The notes beneath the pieces were generated by a model. It was not told the origin of the DNA. It made no database searches and worked only from the letters and a program-made list of their open reading frames with translations. A stretch of 11,236 bases of DNA from an uncultured Alphaproteobacteria bacterium (GTDB lineage Bacteria; Pseudomonadota; Alphaproteobacteria; Rhodobacterales; Rhodobacteraceae), in the NCBI GenBank assembly GCA_929200295.1, contig CAKMZE010000085.1:546-11781 (forward strand). Reading direction: 5' to 3'. Every line of letters begins with the position of its first letter. The first letter of the stretch is position 1. A program made the position numbers and the translations under genes. This document shows positions 7,111 through 11,236 of the stretch, piece by piece.

Positions 7111-7869
7111 CTACTTTTTATTCCGCAACGCGCGCTTGATAATATATTGCGTCGCATCAGATGGCTGACCTTGTGCGAGGGTCGCACAATAGCCCTCGAC
7201 CCACTCGGGGCTGGTTTTCCACGCGTCATTGAGCCAATTCGCAACGCTGTCTTGCACATATCGCGCAGGATCAGATGTCACCGGGTCCAGCAGGGCGCGC
7301 GCAGTTTCTGGCTGTGATTTAAAAAGAGCAATATGCGCGCTCCACACCCCGCGCGGACGCACGGCCTCAATCGCAAACCGCCTAACGTTTTCAGAGCCAT
7401 CCGTGACCCATGGCTGTAACAGAGCAACCGCGTCTTCGGGTTGCTTTACGATCTGAGGCCGCATCGCCAACCACGCCCATTCGCGTACGCCAAAATGCGT
7501 ATCATCGGCAAAATCACGCATACGCATCAGCTTTTCTGCGAACGTCAGCTCTGGTAGGGCGGCAAGCACATAAGCGCCCCAGCCCCTGATCAAATCAGAG
7601 CGGTGCGATTGCAGCATGGGCAAGACATCATCACCCGTGGCAATGATCGCCTCGGCCGCTGCCGCCATACGCTTTGTAATGCCGGCCTTTGGATCGATTG
7701 TTGTCGTCTCAATCACCTGCGGCAAGACAGACGCTAAGAGCGCATTAAAATCCGTTGCGAGGTTTTCCGATAAGGTCGCGGCCTCAATGTGGCCGGCATT
7801 CAACTTAGCTAAAATATCTTCGGGCACATCTGCGATACGTGCAGCACCTTTGCGTTTTTCTACTGCCAT
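7111..7869 (-). CDS. HEAT-repeat DNA alkylation repair protein (AlkC/AlkD-like)
   Basis: This alpha-helical repeat protein resembles the AlkC/AlkD superfamily of 3-methyladenine DNA glycosylases, which recognise alkylated bases without flipping them. Supporting blocks are GVREWAWLAMRPQIV, then a repeat pair WVTDGSENVRRFAIEAVRPRG and SDPARYVQDSVANWLNDAWK, and a YIIKRALRNKK end, a layout I associate with COG4335-like proteins. From ATG 7869 the protein has 252 residues and begins MAVEKRKGAARIADVPEDIL, like its relatives; an AAGGA lies about 11 nt upstream. The frame stays open to ATG 7983 (290 residues), with another ATG at 7914, so the start is not certain. It is a single gene opposite to both neighbours. 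Membership in the fold is likely; the glycosylase activity is inferred from the family. Confidence 0.7.
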   Translation of the reverse strand: MAVEKRKGAARIADVPEDILAKLNAGHIEAATLSENLATDFNALLASVLPQVIETTTIDPKAGITKRMAAAAEAIIATGDDVLPMLQSHRSDLIRGWGAYVLAALPELTFAEKLMRMRDFADDTHFGVREWAWLAMRPQIVKQPEDAVALLQPWVTDGSENVRRFAIEAVRPRGVWSAHIALFKSQPETARALLDPVTSDPARYVQDSVANWLNDAWKTSPEWVEGYCATLAQGQPSDATQYIIKRALRNKK

Positions 7870-7983
7870 TTCACGCTCTATCCTTGTGGTTTCGCGCGAG
7901 TATGTTCTGGCCATATGCGCGATGCAAGTGACGATGATCTTCTCTTGATCCAATCGCATTCCCAGCTTATACGCAGCCATCAC

Positions 7984-8198
7984 CCGTGATCAGCTGATTC
8001 CGGGGGGTTGGCCTGTGGACCAATTGGATATCAAAGGGCAGCTGCGTTGCTGCGATCCTTTCCAATCTGCCCAAAGCGCCGTGAAATGAATGATCGTACT
8101 CTCTGGCGGGCGCGCAGGCGGACCCGGTAACGACGCAGAGCTCTGGAGCATGTTGATGAGACGCGGGGTATACCCGTGCCAATATAAAGGAGCGTATC
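7984..8198 (+). promoter_or_regulatory. Structured leader/promoter region upstream of rplS
   Basis: No gene is supported here; the region separates the divergent repair gene and rplS. It contains a nested imperfect hairpin: ATTGG (8023-8027) and AAAGGGCAGC (8033-8042) pair with GCTGC (8049-8053), CCTTT (8057-8061) and CCAAT (8062-8066) around a TGCGTT loop. Further on are the palindromes CAGAGCTCTG (8136-8145) and GGGTATACCC (8166-8175). The latter lies 10 nt before the Shine-Dalgarno AAAGGAG (8186-8192), which serves ATG 8199. No convincing -35/-10 pair was found. The structures could belong to a ribosomal-protein leader RNA, a small RNA or transcription-factor sites; this is inference. Confidence 0.4.
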
Positions 8199-8582
8199 AT
8201 GAATTTGATCGCACAAATCGAAGCGGAACAAATTGCCGCACTGGGGAAAGAGATCCCCGATTTCAAAGCCGGGGACACCATCCGCGTCGGTTACAAAGTA
8301 ACCGAAGGCACACGTACCCGTGTACAGAACTACGAAGGCGTTTGCATCGCACGTAAGAATGGCTCTGGCATTGCCGGGTCTTTTACTGTTCGCAAAATCT
8401 CATTCGGTGAAGGTGTGGAGCGTGTGTTCCCTCTCTATTCAACGAATATCGAAAGCATCACAGTTGTGCGTCGTGGCCGTGTCCGTCGTGCAAAGCTGTA
8501 CTATCTGCGCTCGCGCCGTGGTAAATCCGCGCGTATCGCTGAGGTCACCAACTACAAAGCGCCTAAGGGCGCAAACGCGTAA
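8199..8582 (+). CDS. rplS: 50S ribosomal protein L19
   Basis: This 127-residue protein is the bacterial ribosomal protein L19, located at the 30S-50S interface. Typical features are an N-terminal helix ([11 protein letters not shown]), [52 protein letters not shown], and the basic [23 protein letters not shown] segment, followed by a short KAPKGANA tail. The start is fixed by a strong AAAGGAG 6 nt upstream. rpmE follows after 10 nt and is probably co-transcribed. In related genomes trmD usually precedes rplS; here the upstream gene is an antiparallel repair gene, so rplS must have its own promoter in the preceding 200-300 bp. Confidence 0.99.
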   Translation: MNLIAQIEAEQIAALGKEIPDFKAGDTIRVGYKVTEGTRTRVQNYEGVCIARKNGSGIAGSFTVRKISFGEGVERVFPLYSTNIESITVVRRGRVRRAKLYYLRSRRGKSARIAEVTNYKAPKGANA

Positions 8583-8592
8583 GGGTTCCGTC

Positions 8593-8814
8593 ATGAAAAA
8601 AGATACACATCCCGAATATCACATCATCGACGTGAAAATGACCGATGGTACTATCATCCAGATGAAATCCACTTGGGGCTCTGAGGGCGATGTGCTCGCT
8701 CTTGATGTTGACCCATCCGTACATCCTGCTTGGACAGGTGGTGGCACCCGTCTGATGGATGCGGGCGGTCGCGTTTCTAAGTTTAAGAACAAATATGCAG
8801 GTCTGGGCTTCTAA
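8593..8814 (+). CDS. rpmE: 50S ribosomal protein L31
   Basis: This 73-residue ribosomal protein L31 begins [20 protein letters not shown] and ends with [20 protein letters not shown]. The middle [18 protein letters not shown] matches the family. It has no cysteine, so it is the zinc-free form usual in alphaproteobacteria rather than the CxxC form that can release zinc. The start is ATG 8593, with AAGGG about 7 nt upstream overlapping the end of rplS; the frame is open further upstream, but that part is the shadow of rplS. It is the last gene of the rplS-rpmE unit and is followed by a strong terminator 25 nt downstream. Confidence 0.98.
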   Translation: MKKDTHPEYHIIDVKMTDGTIIQMKSTWGSEGDVLALDVDPSVHPAWTGGGTRLMDAGGRVSKFKNKYAGLGF

Positions 8815-8836
8815 GCCCTTTCCAACATTGCGCTAT

Positions 8837-8876
8837 AAAAAAGGCCCGCTGTATTACACAGCGGGCCTTTTGTTTT
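8837..8876. terminator. Bidirectional rho-independent terminator between rpmE and the permease gene
   Basis: A perfect stem GGCCCGCTGT (8843-8852) / ACAGCGGGCC (8858-8867) with loop ATTAC is extended by flanking A and T runs to about 14 bp. On the plus strand it is followed by TTTTGTTTT, ending rplS-rpmE. On the minus strand the A run (8837-8842) gives a TTTTTT tract, so it can also end the purine operon that converges from the right. Confidence 0.95.
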
Positions 8877-8893
8877 ACATATGTCGCCAGAGA

Positions 8894-10213
8894 TTACATC
8901 TCTTCTGGCAGCAACTGATTAAGAAGGATCGCGATGATCGCTGTTGGTGCAACAGCGGATGTCGCCAATGTCTTCACCACACCTGGCAGATACTGCACAG
9001 CAGATGGCACCAGGTTCAGACCCAGACCAGCGGCGAGCGACACAGCAATGATCACCATGTTCCGGCGGTTCATTGTCACTTCGGTGAGCATATTCATACC
9101 CGCAGCAGCCACCATGCCGAACATCACAATCACACCGCCGCCAAGCACAGGCAAAGGCATAGATGCAATGATCGCGCCGATCTTTGGCATCAGGCCACAG
9201 ATCACCAGAATGATACCACCGATGGTCACAACATGGCGGCTCATCACCCCTGTCATACCAACGATACCAACGTTCTGGCTGAATGATGTATTTGGCAGAC
9301 CACCAAAGACACCCGCAAGCGCTGTGCCAAGACCATCAGCATATGTCGCACCCGAGATCTCTGCATCTGTAGCGTCACGTCCAGCGCCCGCCTTTGTGGT
9401 GGCTGATGCATCACCCACAGTTTCAATCGCAGATACGATCGATACCAATGTCACGGCGATAACCGCACCGAGCGAGAATTCAAATCCATAAGGCATAACC
9501 TGCAAGGATGTGATCCAGCTTGCATTCGCAACCGCGCCAAATTTCACCATGCCGAGGATATAAGCCAGCACGTAACCTGCGATCAGACCGATCAAGATCG
9601 CAGCGTTTGACAGCATGCCCTTGGTAAAGAATTTCACGCCAAGCGCCACAATTACCACTGTCAGTGCAACAGACCAATGCATCAGCGAGCCAAAGCTTTC
9701 TGCTTCCATCTGGAATGTGGCAGCACCGCCAGCAGCATATTTGATGGCAACGGGGATCAAATAAAGACCAATCGCGAGAATCACCAAACCGGTGACAAGC
9801 GGTGGGAAGTAGCTACGCAGTGATCCGATCACCGAACCAAGAAGGAAGTGGATCACACCACCGATGATGCAAGATGTCAGCGCAACACCCAAACCTTGGG
9901 TCGCCGCAATACCTGCAAGCACACCAACAAAAGCAAAGCTCGTGCCCTGCATAATCGGCAAACGTGCGCCAACTGGTCCGAAACCAACAGTTTGGAAAAG
10001 CGTTGCAATACCAGCGAAAAGCATCGCCATTTGAATAAGATAAACCTGCTCAGCACCGCCAAAGGCAAGCCCAGCAGCACCTGCAACGATTACAGATGGG
10101 GTTACGTTTGAGGCAAACATTGCCAGCACATGCTGGAGCCCCAGTGGCACGGCCTGGCCTAACGGCGGGGTCGCGTTCGGGTCGCTATATGTACCCATTG
10201 ATGTATCAGTCAT
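8894..10213 (-). CDS. NCS2-family purine permease (xanthine/urate type)
   Basis: This 439-residue integral inner-membrane nucleobase:cation symporter of the NCS2 family is almost entirely hydrophobic segments, consistent with the 14-helix fold. Landmarks numbered from ATG 10213: GLQHVLAM (H28) in TM1, GPVGARLPIMQGTSFAFV (79-96), FPPLVTG, AIETVGDASAT (E264, D268), D293, and GGLPNTSFSQNVGIVGMTG ending at 322. The QNxGxxxxTG form of the TM10 motif is that of xanthine/urate carriers; uracil carriers have ENxGxxxxTR. Its neighbours allA and allE agree with uptake of a purine. I chose ATG 10213 because AAGGGA lies 8 nt upstream; ATG 10240 would add nine residues without a better ribosome site. It is the last gene of the operon, 46 nt after allA. 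Confidence 0.9.
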   Translation of the reverse strand: MTDTSMGTYSDPNATPPLGQAVPLGLQHVLAMFASNVTPSVIVAGAAGLAFGGAEQVYLIQMAMLFAGIATLFQTVGFGPVGARLPIMQGTSFAFVGVLAGIAATQGLGVALTSCIIGGVIHFLLGSVIGSLRSYFPPLVTGLVILAIGLYLIPVAIKYAAGGAATFQMEAESFGSLMHWSVALTVVIVALGVKFFTKGMLSNAAILIGLIAGYVLAYILGMVKFGAVANASWITSLQVMPYGFEFSLGAVIAVTLVSIVSAIETVGDASATTKAGAGRDATDAEISGATYADGLGTALAGVFGGLPNTSFSQNVGIVGMTGVMSRHVVTIGGIILVICGLMPKIGAIIASMPLPVLGGGVIVMFGMVAAAGMNMLTEVTMNRRNMVIIAVSLAAGLGLNLVPSAVQYLPGVVKTLATSAVAPTAIIAILLNQLLPEEM

Positions 10214-10259
10214 AGTCTCTGTCCCTTGGGTTCTGGCCACTATTTTTTGTGGTCCGATG

Positions 10260-10739
10260 TCAATTAACCACTAAATAGGGGATTTCCAAAACGATTTCTT
10301 CAAGGTTGACAGTGTCGCCTATGCGATCAATCACGCAAAACAACCCGGGCGCGTGTAATGGCGTCAAAACACCGTGCCACGTATTGCGCAGGATATTGAT
10401 CCCTTGGCCCGGTGCCGTCAGAAACGCGCGCGGATTAACAGGGCCTGCGTCGTCTTCGGCCACGATGACCAGAAACGGATGCTCTGACATCGGGACAAAC
10501 GCTTGTGAGCCATCAGGATGGCGTTCCATCAAATCACACTGATAGGGCAATTCACGCGGCTGAGCGTTAAACAGGCTGATGCCTGCGCGCCCACCCGCGC
10601 CAAAATCCATCCGCGCGCGATCATGATACCGTTCGCAGAACCCGGCATTAATGATCTTATCCGGCGCGCCTGTGATATCCAGCACGTCGCCAAATGGGGC
10701 AAAGGCCTCGGCTGTGAGGCTTTTTGCTTGCAACTTCAT
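10260..10739 (-). CDS. allA: Ureidoglycolate lyase (AllA)
   Basis: This 159-residue protein closely matches AllA (E. coli: 160 residues). It splits (S)-ureidoglycolate into glyoxylate and urea, the last step of allantoin breakdown, as a cytoplasmic cupin-fold enzyme. Motifs: FAPFGDVL (13-20), ERYHDRA (36-42), FNAQPRELP (57-65), ERHPDGSQAFVPM (72-84), GQGINILRNTWHG (111-123) and FCVIDR (134-139). Its ATG overlaps the TGA of allE (ATGA, 4 nt) and there is no separate Shine-Dalgarno, so translation is probably coupled to allE. The urea made would need urease or allophanate hydrolase, and the glyoxylate a glyoxylate pathway; neither is visible in this window. Confidence 0.97.
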   Translation of the reverse strand: MKLQAKSLTAEAFAPFGDVLDITGAPDKIINAGFCERYHDRARMDFGAGGRAGISLFNAQPRELPYQCDLMERHPDGSQAFVPMSEHPFLVIVAEDDAGPVNPRAFLTAPGQGINILRNTWHGVLTPLHAPGLFCVIDRIGDTVNLEEIVLEIPYLVVN

Positions 10740-11236
10740 GATAGCACAAGATTGGGATGGCGGTTCACATCCTTATAAAGCAGATACCGAAACGGCCCCT
10801 GCCCCGTGGCGATGCAGGCTTGCGGGCAAAACGCACGTAGCCACATGAAATCGCCCGGCCCCACGCTGACCCAATCTGTGTTCAGCAGATACTCTGCCGT
10901 GCCCTCAAGCACATATAACCCATGCTCCATAATATGGGTTTCAGCAAAGGGGATCCGCCCGCCGGGCTGAAAGGTGACGATATTCACATGCATGTCATGG
11001 CGCAGATCGCTGGGGTCTGCAAAACGCTGGGTCGCCCATTTATCCGTACCGGGCATATAATGAAATGGCGCGTCACGATCATGGGTAATGATCGGGTCAG
11101 GTGCTGTCAGCCCCGCTGCCGCCTGCCAACGCTTGCGTATCCAATGGAACTGAAGCGGCGTTTCACCTGCATTATGAATGGCCCAAGACACGCCGGGCGG
11201 CACATAGGCATAGCTGCCGGGTTCTAACATATGTGT
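10736..11236 (-). CDS. allE: (S)-ureidoglycine aminohydrolase (AllE), partial
   Basis: These are the last 166 residues of a bicupin protein; the frame is open at the right edge and about 95 N-terminal residues are outside the window (E. coli AllE: 261). The enzyme releases ammonia from (S)-ureidoglycine to give (S)-ureidoglycolate, the substrate of AllA. The second cupin is complete. Numbering from the Met at 11230, the Mn ligands are E97, H99 and H103 (in AETHIMEHG) and Q137 (CPQ). Their spacing equals that of the plant enzyme's E235, H237, H241 and Q275 as I recall it. Y114, Y149 and K153 fall at the spacing of its substrate-site Y252, Y287 and K291. The preceding SYAYVPPGVSWAIHNAG is the end of the first cupin. 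The Met at 11230 is internal, not the start. Confidence 0.95.
   Translation of the reverse strand, partial: THMLEPGSYAYVPPGVSWAIHNAGETPLQFHWIRKRWQAAAGLTAPDPIITHDRDAPFHYMPGTDKWATQRFADPSDLRHDMHVNIVTFQPGGRIPFAETHIMEHGLYVLEGTAEYLLNTDWVSVGPGDFMWLRAFCPQACIATGQGPFRYLLYKDVNRHPNLVLS

Noticed and set aside
8090..8356. Plus-strand open frame of 88 codons running from the rplS leader into rplS
   Set aside because: It overlaps rplS out of frame, has no recognisable family or ribosome site, and is best explained as a shadow of rplS plus leader.
8320..8592. N-terminally extended L31
   Set aside because: The extension overlaps rplS in another frame; L31 normally starts at MKKD, which has its own Shine-Dalgarno.
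8759..9286. Plus-strand open frames across the permease gene (for example 8759-9286 and 8934-9491)
   Set aside because: They are antisense shadows of a strongly supported NCS2 permease and have low-complexity or unlikely composition.
10214..10259. Hairpin GGCCAC/GTGGTC between allA and the permease as a terminator or riboswitch
   Set aside because: On the transcribed minus strand it has an A-C mismatch and no following U-tract, and it is too short for a riboswitch.

Overview
The window looks like a chromosomal segment of an alphaproteobacterium, most likely a marine Rhodobacteraceae (Roseobacter-group) member. The pointers are the alphaproteobacterial type of ribosomal protein L31 that lacks zinc-binding cysteines, a Hint-domain protein of a kind I know mainly from Rhodobacteraceae, an LpxR-type lipid A modifying protein, and moderately GC-rich coding sequence. 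Coding density is high. No tRNA, rRNA, CRISPR array, insertion sequence or phage gene is visible.

Left end, minus strand (1-2005): a tightly packed pxpA-pxpB-pxpC operon for the ATP-dependent 5-oxoprolinase that recycles 5-oxoproline to glutamate. pxpC runs off the left edge. A 238-bp divergent intergenic region separates it from plus-strand genes and carries a perfect TATAAT and three TTAAC elements, one of them identical to a CtrA half-site.

Middle, plus strand (2244-7101): an outer-membrane LpxR-family protein, a Hint-domain protein without the usual nucleophile cysteine, and a two-gene operon of an IlvD/EDD-family sugar-acid dehydratase and a fumarylacetoacetate-hydrolase-family enzyme. 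Together the last two suggest catabolism of a pentonate or deoxyhexonate. A HEAT-repeat DNA alkylation repair protein follows on the opposite strand.

Right part: rplS-rpmE (ribosomal L19 and L31) on the plus strand, preceded by a leader rich in inverted repeats and closed by a strong bidirectional terminator. Converging on it from the right edge is a minus-strand purine-catabolism operon: allE (ureidoglycine aminohydrolase, cut by the edge), allA (ureidoglycolate lyase) and an NCS2 permease. Its motifs fit xanthine or urate better than uracil. The route would be purine uptake, then ureidoglycine to ureidoglycolate to glyoxylate plus urea.

No clearly new multi-gene system is visible. The points most worth a second look are the cysteine-less Hint protein, the permease specificity residues, the structured rplS leader, the CtrA-like sites, and the dehydratase/hydrolase pair that lacks its expected dehydrogenase.
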